Shown here: positions 15,496 to 26,958 of the stretch, one piece after another
Position numbering within the stretch: the first letter of the stretch is position 1
Layout: every line of letters begins with the position of its first letter
Assembly (NCBI GenBank): GCA_902531985.1
Contig: CACAGG010000008.1
Span: 1 to 38,160, forward strand
Direction of reading: 5' to 3'
Source of the DNA: an uncultured marine group III euryarchaeote
GTDB taxonomy: Archaea; Thermoplasmatota; Poseidoniia; MGIII; CG-Epi1
Length of the DNA stretch: 38,160 nt
Made by a program: the position numbers and the translations under genes
Notes under the pieces: model-generated
Seen by the model: only the letters and a program-made list of their open reading frames with translations
Databases searched by the model: none
What the model was told of the DNA's origin: nothing

Positions 15496-17403
15496 ATGAG
15501 TAAAATAAATAATAAGGATGATGATTCATCTTTAACTACAATCATAAATCAGGAAGGCCACTCCCCTATTATTTTTTATGATGATTACACCACCTTCAGA
15601 GAGCTTCCTAAATCTAAATTTTGGAATATTAAATATTACTTTAAACAAATTTTAAACATCTTGTTGCCTTCATACAGAGAAGGTAAAACCTCCAAAGATT
15701 TTCTATCTTTAAATCAATTATTAAAGAGAGGCATACCTAATCAAAGATTTAATTTAATTATAAAAGAAAATTATTCAGATTATCGCGTACATTCTAGCCG
15801 TGAGGCAAAATGTTTCAAAGAAATTTCTAAAGAAAAACCAGCACATGTAATTACCAAAATAATAGATGAAAAATCGGAAGATTTAGTTTTCAGTCTCTTC
15901 CTAAATAAACAACTTCGCTTTGTAAAAAATATATTAATTGAAGGCTACATCCAGAATATAGGCGATTACAAAAAAACATTCAGAATCAATGTAGACCAGA
16001 ATGGAATCGATAGTTTGTCTCACCCAACATATTGGTTGGATTTGAAAATTGGTGTAAATTATTCTGATTTGCCTAGTAGAGATAAACCCATTAATTTATT
16101 CCTCACAAATTTAGTTGTTGATTATAAAGAAAACAATGTTGGAATAATACCATTTAAAATATTGTCATCAGAAATTAATTCTGAATCTAGTACTACAACC
16201 AAAAAACAAATACTTTTGTTGTCATTTGATGGAATCACTACAGATGACTTACTAAATAACGAAAAATCAACCGAGCTGTTTCCTTCGATAAGTAAGTTTG
16301 CTAAAACAAACCATTGGTTTAGGAATGCAATAACTTCTTCAACAGTTACAGCTTCTTCAGCAGCTTCACTGATTACTGGTTTAAACTTGCCAAGACATTT
16401 AATTTATAATTATGAAGGTAGTTACAATTCACCCAATCTAAGCTCTATTTCTACTAAAATAAAAACACTTGGCCAAAAAATGCGTGAAAAAAACATTCCT
16501 TCTTATGGATTGTTTACTTATGGCCGCTGGACTCCTCAATATGGCCTTTCTCGGGGCTTTAGTAACTATCGTTCAGTTAATAGCGGCGCTTTGCAGAATT
16601 ATCCTTGGTTAGAAGAGAGTATTAAGTTGATATCTAATAATAAGTCGAATTCTTTTTTATTTGCTATGCACCATCCAGGTGGCCATTCACCATTTATATC
16701 TAAAATTTCTGACAATTACGATAATGCAGAATTTTCAGGCTACATAGAGAATATGAAATACGTTGATACTTTCTTTTGTGCTATTTTAGATTATTTAAAA
16801 AGTAATGACCTTTATGATAATACATTAATCATTTTTGTTGCAGATCATGGTCGCTCTCTTCGAAGTGAATTTAACCGTAGAGTTTTTCAATTTACTGAAG
16901 ACAGACTTAGAGTACCACTAATTATTAAGCATCCAAATTGGGAAACGGTTTCACCAACCTATGATCTAGATAAACATACAAGTGCACAAACTACCATTCA
17001 TGAAATAATTTCTGATTTCATTGGATTTGATAGGAATAATGTATCAGATTCGTCCTTACGTTTATTTGATGGAATTACATGGGTTTGCGAGACTGTAGAT
17101 TATGAGGTCGGTAATTCTATAGGTTTAGTAGGATATGATAGTAAATCGAAGTATACAATTTATTATGAAATTGACTTTCAGAATTATAAATTAGGTAATC
17201 CTCGTGATATTAAAAAATATAATTTAGATAAGTTTTCAATAGCTCAAGAAGGTATGGACTTACTCGATCCAGATGAAAGAGAAAAAGTAATTGTGTCTTC
17301 GAAGAATTATATTAGTAAGAGTCTGAATTTCTCAAAATATAATAGGCCTCAATCAGTAGGAAAAAATACGTCAATGTTTTACAGTCCACCTTATTCTGAC
17401 TAA
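15496..17403 (+). CDS. Large alkaline-phosphatase/sulfatase superfamily protein with extra N-terminal domain
   Basis: 635 residues. Residues 235-600 are the alkaline-phosphatase-superfamily domain: D245 in LLSFDGIT, candidate nucleophile T285 in SSTVTASSAASLITG, H397 in PGGHSPF and D450-H451 in VADHGRS. T285 lies nine residues before the TG of the motif, the same spacing as T45 in the 9198 protein. There is no formylglycine motif, so a sulfatase is unlikely. Residues about 85-230 read as beta strands (LVFSLFLNKQL, VKNILIEGYIQN) and may bind glycan or a partner. There is no signal peptide or membrane segment, so it probably acts in the cytoplasm before export. It is preceded by a good Shine-Dalgarno. 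Phosphotransferase or phosphodiesterase action on a glycan precursor is inference. Confidence 0.75.
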   Translation: MSKINNKDDDSSLTTIINQEGHSPIIFYDDYTTFRELPKSKFWNIKYYFKQILNILLPSYREGKTSKDFLSLNQLLKRGIPNQRFNLIIKENYSDYRVHSSREAKCFKEISKEKPAHVITKIIDEKSEDLVFSLFLNKQLRFVKNILIEGYIQNIGDYKKTFRINVDQNGIDSLSHPTYWLDLKIGVNYSDLPSRDKPINLFLTNLVVDYKENNVGIIPFKILSSEINSESSTTTKKQILLLSFDGITTDDLLNNEKSTELFPSISKFAKTNHWFRNAITSSTVTASSAASLITGLNLPRHLIYNYEGSYNSPNLSSISTKIKTLGQKMREKNIPSYGLFTYGRWTPQYGLSRGFSNYRSVNSGALQNYPWLEESIKLISNNKSNSFLFAMHHPGGHSPFISKISDNYDNAEFSGYIENMKYVDTFFCAILDYLKSNDLYDNTLIIFVADHGRSLRSEFNRRVFQFTEDRLRVPLIIKHPNWETVSPTYDLDKHTSAQTTIHEIISDFIGFDRNNVSDSSLRLFDGITWVCETVDYEVGNSIGLVGYDSKSKYTIYYEIDFQNYKLGNPRDIKKYNLDKFSIAQEGMDLLDPDEREKVIVSSKNYISKSLNFSKYNRPQSVGKNTSMFYSPPYSD

Positions 17404-17478
17404 AGTTTTTGTAAAATACTAATTATATACAAGAGTTTTTATTTCAGATTTGAAAAACATTATTATAGCTGATGGCTT

Positions 17479-18297
17479 ATGGAAAAAATAAATATGAATA
17501 AAATAGGAATAATAGGATATGGAGTCGTCGGTAAAGCAATAGCCACTACATTTGATAAAAGCTTTGAAATTATTAAATATGATAAAAATATTAGTTTAAA
17601 CAATTTTGAAGACTTATTTTCCTGTCCGCACATATTTCTAGCAGTACCAACCCCTTTTGATTTAAAACAAAATCGGGTTGATGATTCAGCAGTTTACTCT
17701 TCACTTGAGCGCTTGAATAATTTTGAATACAAAGGCGTTGTAATAATAAAAAGTACATTACCTCCAACTTCTACTAGAAATTATACCAATGATTTCAATT
17801 TAAACATAGTTTTCAATCCCGAATTTTTAAGAGAGAGCGTTTCACCTGAAGAAGATTTTGCAAATCAGAAAATAGTAGTTTTGGGAATTGATAGCGATCG
17901 TAATTTTGAAGTTACTAAAGATCTTTTTTTGAATGTTTTATCTGCAGATTGTATTTATCATAAGTGTACTTTTGAGGAAGCTGAATTAATTAAGTATAGT
18001 CAAAATATGACTCTTTCATCTAGAGTAGCAATATCTAATTTAGTTTTTGATGCTTGCAAAAAATATAATGTAGATTATAACAGCTTAAAGAAAGTAGCAT
18101 TTGATTTTTTCCCTATTTTAGGACCACAGATGACTCAAGTTCCCGGTCCAGATGGTAAGAGAGGATTTGGAGGTAAATGTTTACCAAAGGATTTATTAGG
18201 CTTCAATTCTATTTTTGAATCAGAGATAGTTTCTTCAATAATTGATTATAATAATAGCCTTCGTGATGATATACCAAGAAAAAATGACAACAAATAG
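17479..18297 (+). CDS. UDP-glucose/GDP-mannose dehydrogenase family protein, short form without C-terminal domain
   Basis: 272 residues against about 430 for the family. The N-terminal Rossmann domain starts GIIGYGVVGKA (10-20), VPTPF is at 56-60 and FNPEFLRE at 112-119. The catalytic cysteine C234 lies in GFGGKCLPKD. The protein stops about 35 residues later, so the C-terminal UDP-binding domain (PF03720) is missing. The downstream DNA is an intact epimerase gene, so this is not a simple frameshift. The family oxidises the C6 hydroxyl of a UDP-sugar to a carboxylate. Loss of the third domain may change substrate or make it depend on a partner. A start at 17494 (MNKIGIIG) is equally possible. 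Confidence 0.82.
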   Translation: MEKINMNKIGIIGYGVVGKAIATTFDKSFEIIKYDKNISLNNFEDLFSCPHIFLAVPTPFDLKQNRVDDSAVYSSLERLNNFEYKGVVIIKSTLPPTSTRNYTNDFNLNIVFNPEFLRESVSPEEDFANQKIVVLGIDSDRNFEVTKDLFLNVLSADCIYHKCTFEEAELIKYSQNMTLSSRVAISNLVFDACKKYNVDYNSLKKVAFDFFPILGPQMTQVPGPDGKRGFGGKCLPKDLLGFNSIFESEIVSSIIDYNNSLRDDIPRKNDNK

Positions 18298-19246
18298 TTA
18301 TGAATTAAAATTTACTGATAAAAGCTGCATAGTTACAGGTGGAGCAGGTTTTATAGGTTCAAATTTAGCTATATATCTAGCAAAACTAGGGGCTTACGTA
18401 ACGGTTCTTGACAATTTTAGCACCGGGCGAAAAGAAAACACAATGGATTTCAACAGTTTAGGTATTAGAATAATCGATGTTGATATTTCAGAAAAGGAAA
18501 AAGTTTCTGAATATTTTTCAGGTGTAGATTTTGTTTTTCATCAAGCAGCAGTTCCTAGCGTACCTCGATCAATTGCCCAGCCATTATTAACAAATAATAG
18601 TAATATTATGGGAACACTTTCAGTTTTAGAAAATAGTCGTCAGAGTGGTGTAAAAAAAGTAGTTTATGCGGCTAGTTCATCTGCTTATGGAAATACTAAA
18701 ACGTTACCTAAAAAAGTTTCAATGCAACCTTCTCCTTTGAGTCCTTATGCTGTACAGAAGTTAGCGGGAGAAATGTATTGCAAGACTTATTTTGATAATT
18801 TTCAATTGCGTACTACTTCTCTTAGATATTTCAATGTTTACGGTCCACATCAAGACCCTAACTCTGAATACTCAGCAGTAATTCCAATTTTTATTAAAAA
18901 AGCTTTATCAAATGAAACTCTAACTATTTTTGGTGATGGTAATACTTCTAGAGATTTCACGTACATTGAGGATGTTATTCAGGCTAATTTAAGGGCTGCA
19001 ATTTCTCATCATTCTGATGGCCATGTTCTTAATGTAGCTTATGGTAATAGATTTACTTTGACAAATTTAGCAAAAAAAATAATTAAAAAAATAGGCAGCA
19101 AATCTGAAATAAAATATGATTCCTTTCGTAAAGGTGATGTTTTACATTCTCTAGCTGATTTAACACTAACTAAGGAATTAATTGATTATGAACCACACTT
19201 TAATCTATCAACAGGCTTGAGTAAAACTATTGATTTTTATAGATAG
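18284..19246 (+). CDS. NAD-dependent NDP-sugar epimerase (extended SDR; UDP-GlcNAc/UDP-Glc 4-epimerase-like)
   Basis: 320 residues from the ATG at 18284, which gives the usual short lead into the Rossmann motif TGGAGFIG (18-25). A longer frame from 18242 would add an unlikely hydrophobic lead. The SDR catalytic residues are the Ser run at 131-133 and Y155-x3-K159 in SPYAVQK. RYFNVYGPHQDP and GDGNTSRDFTYIEDV are the substrate and C-terminal motifs of the WbpP/GalE-like group. It overlaps the dehydrogenase by 14 nt. The pair could make a UDP-hexuronic or N-acetyl-hexosaminuronic acid for the surface glycan, as in bacterial pairs of this kind. It is the last gene of the island. Confidence 0.87.
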   Translation: MTTNSYELKFTDKSCIVTGGAGFIGSNLAIYLAKLGAYVTVLDNFSTGRKENTMDFNSLGIRIIDVDISEKEKVSEYFSGVDFVFHQAAVPSVPRSIAQPLLTNNSNIMGTLSVLENSRQSGVKKVVYAASSSAYGNTKTLPKKVSMQPSPLSPYAVQKLAGEMYCKTYFDNFQLRTTSLRYFNVYGPHQDPNSEYSAVIPIFIKKALSNETLTIFGDGNTSRDFTYIEDVIQANLRAAISHHSDGHVLNVAYGNRFTLTNLAKKIIKKIGSKSEIKYDSFRKGDVLHSLADLTLTKELIDYEPHFNLSTGLSKTIDFYR

Positions 19247-19270
19247 TTAAGTTTTATCACATCAGGATTA

Positions 19271-19278
19271 CTTTTTTT
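19271..19278 (+). terminator. T-run at the end of the glycan island
   Basis: A run of seven T residues 26 nt after the epimerase stop, in the 30-nt gap between convergent genes. Archaeal termination commonly uses T-runs without a hairpin, and none is obvious here. Confidence 0.35.
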
Positions 19279-22200
19279 ATAAAATACTGAAATATTTTGC
19301 ATTTTCATTCGCAAAGTATAATCCGGATACGCTTGCAGCAGGCGACATTGAGAAATTCTCTGTTAATTTCATACCTATTTTTCTAGCCTCTAATATTTTA
19401 AATAATTTTTCTTTTTCCTCATGGTTTGGACATGCAGGGTATCCAAAAGCTGGCCTAATACTTCTATATTTTTCTTTAATTAAGTCTTCATTTTTTGCGT
19501 TAGGCTCATCAGGGAATCCCCACTCTTTTCTTACTCTCTGATGCATTAATTCCGCTAAAGCTTCAGCTAATCGATCTGCTAAAGTTTTAATCATTATTGA
19601 ACTATAATCATCATTTTGTTTCTCATACATTTCAGATAATTTTTCAGCATTTATTCCGGCAGTAACTGCAAATGCGCCAATGTAATCCTTGATTTCTGAA
19701 TCAGTTGGAGCTATAAAATCAGACAGAGATAGTGTAATTCCTTTTTTTATTTTTTTCTGTCTCAACATATTGAACCTTACTAGTTCCACTGCTCTCTCCT
19801 CATTTTTGTAAAGAATGATATCATCTCTAATTGAATTGGCAGGCCAAAATCCATAAGCAATGTTTGCTTGTAACAATTCGTTTTCAATGATTTCATCCAA
19901 AAGTTGGTTTCCATTAGTAAATAATTCGTTTGCGATTTTACCTTTTACGGGATCATTCATAATTCGCGGGTAAGTTCCTTTCATCTGCCAAGCCTTAAAG
20001 AAAAAAGTCCAATCAATATAGTGCCTTATTTCTTTAATCGGAAAGTTAACTAAATGTTTTAATCCTAAAAAAGAAGGGATTGCTATATCTTCATTTTTCC
20101 AATCTAGCTTAAGTCTATTTTTGTAAGCTTCTTCGCTTGAAAGAACTTCAATCTTATTACTATTTTCAAAGTTTTTTCGAAGCCTTTCTTGTTTTACCCT
20201 ATTCTCATTACTAAACTTTTCTTTCTTTTCTTCGCTCAATAAATTGCCGACAACTTGAGCTACTTTTGATGCATCGCGAACTCTAACTATTGGTTCGTTA
20301 TAATTGGGGGCAATTTTTACGGCAGTATGTTTTGGACTTGTTGTTGCACCACCTATTAGTAAAGGAATCTCCATGTTTTGTCGGTTCATTTCCTTAGCGA
20401 TTCCAACCATTTCATCTAGCGAAGGCGTTATTAATCCACTAAGTCCAATAATATTAACATTCTCTCTTTTAGCAATCCTCAATATCTTTTCAGCAGGAAC
20501 CATGACGCCTAGATCTACAACTTCATAGTTATTACATTGGAGTACAATAGCCACAATATTTTTACCGATATCGTGTACATCTCCTTTAACGGTTGCTAAG
20601 ATAATTTTCCCTCTTTTACTACCTTCTCCAGTTTTTTCTTTTTCCATAAAGGGTTTGAGATATGATACAGCTTTCTTCATGACTCTTGCAGACTTTACTA
20701 CTTGTGGTAAAAACATTTTACCGCTGCCGAATAAATCGCCGACAACCTGCATTCCATCCATTAAAGGCCCTTCAATTATTTCCAGTGCAGAATTATAATT
20801 TCCTCTTATGTTTTCGACATCTTTAACAATATATTTATCAATTCCATTAATTAACGAATAAGTCACTAAATCATCAGGTTCTTTATCTCTCCAATTTTCT
20901 TTAGATTGCTTGATTTCCTTTTCCTGATTATTTCTTTCAGCATAATCTAATAAATTTTGTGTTGCATTTTCGCTCCTATTAAATATCAGGTCTTCAATCA
21001 ACTTTAATAATTCTTGCGAAATTTCATCATATATTACTAACTGTCCTGCATTAACAATCCCCATGTCCATACCGGCTTCAATAGCGTGAAAGAGGAAAAC
21101 CGAATGCATAGCCTCTCTGACCACATTATTTCCTCTAAATGAGAAAGACAGGTTACTAACACCTCCGCTTATTCTTGAACCGGGGCATTCTTCCTTAATT
21201 ATTTTAGTGGCTTCGATAAAATTTTTAGCAAAATCGTTGTGTTCCTCTATACCCGTAGCTATGGCTAAAATATTCGGATCAAAGATAATATCAGATGAAT
21301 CAAAATTTAATTTCTCGGTAAGAATCAGATATGCACGTTTACAAATTTCAACTTTTCTTTCTACAGTTTCAGCCTGTCCTTTTTCATCAAAGGCCATGAC
21401 AATAACTGCAGCACCGTGGTCCATAATTTCAGTAGCTTTTTCAATGAAATCTTTTTCTCCTTCCTTTAATGAAATTGAATTTACTATTGCTTTACCTTGT
21501 ACTGCTCTGAGTCCCGATTGAATTACAGACCATTTAGAACTATCAATCATTATTGGAACTTTTGCTATGTCAGGCTCTGTAGCTATTAGATTCAAAAATC
21601 GCGACATGCATTCTTCGCTGTCTAGTAGTCCTTCATCCATGTTAATATCTATGATATTAGCGCCATTCTGCACTTGCTCTAAGGCAACCTCAAGTGCTTC
21701 ATCATAGTTTTCTTCTTTAATTAAACGAGCAAATTTTAGAGAGCCAGTTACATTAGTTCTTTCACCGATCATTGTAAAATTACTGTCTTTTCTAATTGTA
21801 AAAGTTTCTAAGCCACTAAATTCAGATATACCTTTTCTAATCTCAGGGTTAAAATTGCGCGGCTTTTCTTTTTTAGCAGCATCTACAAAGTGTTCGATAT
21901 GGTGACTGTTAGTTCCACAGCAACCTCCTACAATGTTTACTAAGCCAGATCTACACCATTCCTCAATGTGCTCACACATACTTTGAGGAGTCTCATCATA
22001 GCCTCCGAATTCATTTGGCAAGCCTGCATTTGGATAACAATGTACATTTGTTGTAGCAATCTGGGATAATTTTTCCACATAGGGTCTTAAATCAGAAGGG
22101 CCTAACGCGCAGTTTAATCCCACACAGACAGGTTTAGCATGTTTAATGGATGTCCAAAAAGCTTCTACAGTTTGGCCAGAAAGAGTTCTTCCACTTAAAT

Positions 22201-22843
22201 CCGTAATTGTTCCAGATATGATAATGGGTAATTCAATATTTTTTTCTCTGAAAACTTTTTTTACAGCTACAATTGCAGCCTTCGCATTAAGTGTATCAAA
22301 TATGGTTTCGATGAGGATGAGGTCTGAGCCACCTTCTACTAGCCCTCTTGTCTGCTCTTCATAAGCTTCTTTCATTTCATCGAAACTAATATCTCTGAAT
22401 CCAGGGTCTTCTACTTTTGGAGAAATAGAGAGAGTCTTGTTTGTAGGACCTAATGCCCCAGCAACAAATCTTGGTTTATCTTCGGTTGAATATTTTTCAC
22501 AAGCTTTTTTAGCAAGTTTTGCAGCTACTTTATTTAATTCAAAACAATGGTTTTCAGCATTATAATCTGCTTGTGAAATTTTATTTGCATTAAATGTGTT
22601 AGTTTCAATGATATCACATCCGCTTTTTAGGTATTTTTCGTGAATTTCAGTAATTAGTTGACTTTTTGTTAAACATAAAATATCATTATTTCCCTTTAGA
22701 TCGCATTCGTGGTTAGAGAAAAGTTCACCTCTAAAATCAGATTCTTCTAGTTCATAATCCTGAATCATTGTACCCATTGCACCGTCAAGAACGAGAATTC
22801 TCTGTTTGAGAACATTAGCAAAAATCGAGTTTTTTTTAGTCAT
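19277..22843 (-). CDS. metH: Cobalamin-dependent methionine synthase
   Basis: 1188 residues, close to the usual full length. Domains in order: homocysteine-binding with zinc cysteines in GLNCALGP and VGGCCGTN (1-325), pterin-binding (about 355-610), the B12 cap and the B12 domain with H757 in DVHDIGKN, which supplies the lower cobalt ligand and sits almost exactly where it does in E. coli, and the C-terminal SAM-binding reactivation domain with [12 protein letters not shown]. The enzyme moves the methyl group from CH3-THF to homocysteine. It overlaps metF by 8 nt, so both are one unit. The presence of the reactivation domain indicates a complete bacterial-type enzyme, unlike the short core MetE proteins of many archaea. 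It requires a supply of cobalamin and a reductant not seen here. Confidence 0.97.
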   Translation of the reverse strand: MTKKNSIFANVLKQRILVLDGAMGTMIQDYELEESDFRGELFSNHECDLKGNNDILCLTKSQLITEIHEKYLKSGCDIIETNTFNANKISQADYNAENHCFELNKVAAKLAKKACEKYSTEDKPRFVAGALGPTNKTLSISPKVEDPGFRDISFDEMKEAYEEQTRGLVEGGSDLILIETIFDTLNAKAAIVAVKKVFREKNIELPIIISGTITDLSGRTLSGQTVEAFWTSIKHAKPVCVGLNCALGPSDLRPYVEKLSQIATTNVHCYPNAGLPNEFGGYDETPQSMCEHIEEWCRSGLVNIVGGCCGTNSHHIEHFVDAAKKEKPRNFNPEIRKGISEFSGLETFTIRKDSNFTMIGERTNVTGSLKFARLIKEENYDEALEVALEQVQNGANIIDINMDEGLLDSEECMSRFLNLIATEPDIAKVPIMIDSSKWSVIQSGLRAVQGKAIVNSISLKEGEKDFIEKATEIMDHGAAVIVMAFDEKGQAETVERKVEICKRAYLILTEKLNFDSSDIIFDPNILAIATGIEEHNDFAKNFIEATKIIKEECPGSRISGGVSNLSFSFRGNNVVREAMHSVFLFHAIEAGMDMGIVNAGQLVIYDEISQELLKLIEDLIFNRSENATQNLLDYAERNNQEKEIKQSKENWRDKEPDDLVTYSLINGIDKYIVKDVENIRGNYNSALEIIEGPLMDGMQVVGDLFGSGKMFLPQVVKSARVMKKAVSYLKPFMEKEKTGEGSKRGKIILATVKGDVHDIGKNIVAIVLQCNNYEVVDLGVMVPAEKILRIAKRENVNIIGLSGLITPSLDEMVGIAKEMNRQNMEIPLLIGGATTSPKHTAVKIAPNYNEPIVRVRDASKVAQVVGNLLSEEKKEKFSNENRVKQERLRKNFENSNKIEVLSSEEAYKNRLKLDWKNEDIAIPSFLGLKHLVNFPIKEIRHYIDWTFFFKAWQMKGTYPRIMNDPVKGKIANELFTNGNQLLDEIIENELLQANIAYGFWPANSIRDDIILYKNEERAVELVRFNMLRQKKIKKGITLSLSDFIAPTDSEIKDYIGAFAVTAGINAEKLSEMYEKQNDDYSSIMIKTLADRLAEALAELMHQRVRKEWGFPDEPNAKNEDLIKEKYRSIRPAFGYPACPNHEEKEKLFKILEARKIGMKLTENFSMSPAASVSGLYFANENAKYFSIL

Positions 22844-23783
22844 AGAGGGAAGTTTTGATACAAAATTCTCGATACTTTTTAGACAATTCTTGGAGCATGT
22901 TAATAGAATGTTGAAAATTATAAGACATTATATGTTCGACGTTTAAGCCAATAGGTACAGTTATTCCAAGTTTTTCATTGCTAGTTAAAATATCATTCAA
23001 TACATCTGTAGCAATTTTTAGTGATTCTTTAGTTATTCTAGGTCCTACATCAATTAAATGTTTTTCAGTTTTTTTTGGTATCTCTACGCCTAACCACTTT
23101 AGAAAATCAATATTTTTCTTTGAGGAGACGGGTGCAAAACTTAGCAAAATACGTCTAGGCAATACTTTACTTTTTTTGCAAATATCATCATAATATTTTA
23201 GCATTTTTTTTATTTTTTCTGAATCGTAAAGTACTTGTGTTGTAAAAAATTCAATGCCATTACTTCCTTTACGAAGAAGTCTCTCTGATTCTACTTTCCT
23301 ACTAGGTATAGCTATACCTCCACAAAAAAAATCAAATCTTCCAGCGTTCAAATCTCTAGTGATAGATTCAGAAGTCTCATTTACAGAAGGTCCAGAATAG
23401 TTTATCTTACTAGATTCGCCGCCAACAAGAATTAAATTTTCAATATCGTAATCATAAAATGTTTCTTTTATCCACTGAGTCTGTTTTTCTGCTTTTTCAT
23501 GCACTGTTACGCGGTTGACGATTGCCTCTATTCCTACATTGTCTTGTAACAATTTTCCAAATTCTCTTGCTTCAGCTCTTTCTAAATTTTTAACAGGTCT
23601 CTTTCCCCGAGCATCCTCATCATGTACCTCTGGTATGTTTATCGCATCAATGTGAGTTTGTGAAAGTAAAGAACTAATTTTCTCGGCATATGAATTTAGA
23701 GTTCCATCTTTTTCTCTTGGTGGTAAAATCTCGTATACAACTACAGGCCTTTTTGGTTTTCTAACTTTATCTCTGAATCTCAT
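22836..23783 (-). CDS. metF: Methylenetetrahydrofolate reductase
   Basis: 315 residues. The N-terminal TIM-barrel motif is VYEILPPR (about 16-23), where the Glu corresponds to the folate-side acidic residue of the family. LILVGGESS (about 116-124) and the FFTTQVLYD segment match the flavin and folate-binding strands, although the sequence is more divergent than E. coli MetF. It reduces CH2-THF to CH3-THF, the methyl donor of the adjacent MetH. It begins 3 nt after the regulator gene and runs 8 nt into metH, so all three are one leftward operon. The divergence leaves a related flavin reductase possible, but the partner genes make this the best call. Confidence 0.87.
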   Translation of the reverse strand: MRFRDKVRKPKRPVVVYEILPPREKDGTLNSYAEKISSLLSQTHIDAINIPEVHDEDARGKRPVKNLERAEAREFGKLLQDNVGIEAIVNRVTVHEKAEKQTQWIKETFYDYDIENLILVGGESSKINYSGPSVNETSESITRDLNAGRFDFFCGGIAIPSRKVESERLLRKGSNGIEFFTTQVLYDSEKIKKMLKYYDDICKKSKVLPRRILLSFAPVSSKKNIDFLKWLGVEIPKKTEKHLIDVGPRITKESLKIATDVLNDILTSNEKLGITVPIGLNVEHIMSYNFQHSINMLQELSKKYREFCIKTSLYD

Positions 23784-23786
23784 TAT

Positions 23787-24212
23787 TTACACCAACGTTT
23801 CTGTACAAACCATAGTTACAGTTTGTGTCAAAAATTTGCCATATTTTTCCCTAAATTCTTGTAGAAAATCATTGAATTGATCTAAATTACTACATTGAAT
23901 TTTAATTATAAGATCATAATTTCCAGTTACAGCAGAAACTTCAGCGACATATTTATGCTGGAAAAAATCATTATCAAGATATTTTTCAGGGGAACCGTTA
24001 ACCATTACGTATGCAGAGAAACCTTTTCCCATAATTTTTTCGTTTAAAATTGCAGTGTAGCCTTTGATTATTTTGTTTGCTTCTAATTTTTTGATTCGGT
24101 GATGTACAGTACTCGCCGGAATTCCCGTTCTCTCTGCAATTTCTTGAACTGCAGTCTTAGAATTTTTCTCCAATATTTCTAGCAATTGTATGTCTTTGCC
24201 ATCTAATTCCAT
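23787..24212 (-). CDS. Lrp/AsnC-family transcriptional regulator
   Basis: 141 residues from the ATG at 24212 (MELDGKDIQLLEIL), the usual opening of the family; an upstream ATG at 24224 would add only MKKF. I chose 24212 because a TATA box lies 25 nt from it, the archaeal leaderless spacing, and only about 13 nt from 24224. The helix-turn-helix covers about 15-55 (AERTGIPASTVHHRIKKLE). A RAM effector domain follows, with VSAVTGNYDLII. It leads the metF-metH operon and faces ahcY-metK, so control of the methyl cycle by methionine, SAM or a related amino acid is a natural proposal. The effector is unknown. Confidence 0.9.
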   Translation of the reverse strand: MELDGKDIQLLEILEKNSKTAVQEIAERTGIPASTVHHRIKKLEANKIIKGYTAILNEKIMGKGFSAYVMVNGSPEKYLDNDFFQHKYVAEVSAVTGNYDLIIKIQCSNLDQFNDFLQEFREKYGKFLTQTVTMVCTETLV

Positions 24213-24223
24213 AAATTTCTTCA

Positions 24224-24229
24224 TCCAAT
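24224..24229 (-). promoter_or_regulatory. TCCAAT half-site over the regulator start
   Basis: TCCAAT on the + strand (ATTGGA on -), the same six bases as the arms of the dyad at 24274-24290. It lies between the TATA box and the start of the Lrp-like gene, where a bound regulator would block transcription, so autoregulation is possible. A single 6-mer is weak evidence. Confidence 0.3.
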
Positions 24230-24233
24230 ATAG

Positions 24234-24241
24234 TTTATAAA
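24234..24241 (-). promoter_or_regulatory. TATA box of the lrp-metF-metH operon
   Basis: TTTATAAA on the minus strand, centred 25 nt upstream of the ATG at 24212, the standard distance from TATA to start in leaderless archaeal transcripts. It lies inside a small dyad, AGTTT-ATA-AAACT (24232-24244). Confidence 0.6.
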
Positions 24242-24273
24242 ACTTATCATTTTTTACAAGATTTCATTGTTTA

Positions 24274-24290
24274 ATTGGAAATTATCCAAT
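24274..24290. promoter_or_regulatory. Inverted repeat between divergent promoters, candidate operator
   Basis: ATTGGA, five bases, TCCAAT: a perfect 6-bp dyad in the middle of the 24213-24344 intergenic region, upstream of both TATA boxes. Its size and place suit an Lrp-family dimer or another activator serving both directions. The binding protein is inference. Confidence 0.5.
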
Positions 24291-24314
24291 AAAAGTTGTT
24301 AAACCTTAAGGAAA

Positions 24315-24323
24315 TTATATATA
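24315..24323 (+). promoter_or_regulatory. TATA box of the ahcY-metK operon
   Basis: TTATATATA centred 26 nt upstream of the ATG at 24345, with a purine-rich BRE-like AAGGAAA directly before it (24308-24314). This is the clearest archaeal promoter in the window and implies a leaderless mRNA. Confidence 0.75.
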
Positions 24324-24332
24324 CTAACTTAA

Positions 24333-25811
<1,479 letters not shown>

Positions 25812-25818
25812 GTAAACT

Positions 25819-26958
25819 ATGAGTGCAAAACGCATTTTCACATCAGAATCGGTCACAGAAGGCCATCCTGACAAAGTATCTGATAGAATTTCCGATTCTA
25901 TCCTTGATGCACTTTTGTCCGGTGATAAAAATTCAAGAGTAGCCTGTGAAACATTGACTAATACAGACTTAGCAGTAGTCGCAGGTGAAATTACATCTAA
26001 GACAAATGTGGACTATGAAGAAGTAGTTCGCAAAGCTATCAAAGAAATTGGTTACACAGGTCCGGAAATGGGTTATGATTATCAGACTTGTGATGTAAAA
26101 GTGCATTTAGATCAGCAGTCACCGGATATTTCACAAGGGGTAACTCAAGGTGAGGGGTTGCATCGCGATCAAGGCGCGGGCGATCAAGGTATGATGTTTG
26201 GATTTGCATGTAATGAGACGCCTACGCTAATGCCAGCTCCAATTTACTATGCGCACCGTTTAACAGAGAGATTAACAGATGTAAGAAAGAAAGGAATAGT
26301 GGATTATTTTTATCCCGATGGAAAGTCACAAGTTACATTGGCTTATGAGGGAAATAAACCAACACATGCAGATGCTATTGTTATAGCTCAGCAACATGCA
26401 GATGATGTTGAGCATGAAAAAATAGTTGAAGATGTCATTGAGCATGTAATAGAGCCAGTATTACCCTCAGAATTTTTAGATCCAAAACCAGAGTTCCATA
26501 TCAATGCTACAGGCCGGTTTGTAATAGGTGGGCCTCATGGGGATTGTGGACTAACTGGCCGTAAAATAATAGTAGATACTTATGGAGGTTATGCCCCACA
26601 CGGCGGAGGTGCTTTTAGTGGTAAGGATCCTTCAAAGGTAGATCGCTCAGCAGCTTATGCAGGGCGCTGGGTTGCAAAAAATGTTGTTGCAGCAGGATTA
26701 GCAGAAAGATGCCAAGTTGCATTAGCTTACAGCATAGGTGTACCAAATCCAGTTTGGATTGATGTTAATACATTTGGAACCGAAACAGAAGGTATAGATA
26801 GCATTAAGTCAAAAATAGATAAGAATTTTGATTTAAGGCCTAGAGGAATCATAGAAGACATGGAACTGTTAAGGCCAATCTATACTGAAACTTCAGCATA
26901 CGGCCATTTTGGCCGTGAAAACCCTGATTTTAGTTGGGAAAAGACGGATAATCTTTAA
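25819..26958 (+). CDS. metK: S-adenosylmethionine synthetase (bacterial-type MetK)
   Basis: 379 residues. Diagnostic motifs are [19 protein letters not shown] (8-26), [16 protein letters not shown] (119-134), and the phosphate-loop segment [18 protein letters not shown] (about 264-281), each close to bacterial and eukaryotic MetK. Most archaea carry a divergent MAT of another subfamily instead, so this gene was probably acquired. It makes SAM from methionine and ATP. The gene directly abuts the P-loop kinase gene (stop TAA followed at once by ATG). Together with ahcY, metH and metF it completes the methyl cycle. Confidence 0.97.
   Translation: MSAKRIFTSESVTEGHPDKVSDRISDSILDALLSGDKNSRVACETLTNTDLAVVAGEITSKTNVDYEEVVRKAIKEIGYTGPEMGYDYQTCDVKVHLDQQSPDISQGVTQGEGLHRDQGAGDQGMMFGFACNETPTLMPAPIYYAHRLTERLTDVRKKGIVDYFYPDGKSQVTLAYEGNKPTHADAIVIAQQHADDVEHEKIVEDVIEHVIEPVLPSEFLDPKPEFHINATGRFVIGGPHGDCGLTGRKIIVDTYGGYAPHGGGAFSGKDPSKVDRSAAYAGRWVAKNVVAAGLAERCQVALAYSIGVPNPVWIDVNTFGTETEGIDSIKSKIDKNFDLRPRGIIEDMELLRPIYTETSAYGHFGRENPDFSWEKTDNL

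Noticed and set aside
18242-18283. Upstream start of the NDP-sugar epimerase
   Set aside because: It would add 14 residues not seen before the Rossmann motif and lies within the dehydrogenase; the ATG at 18284 fits the family.
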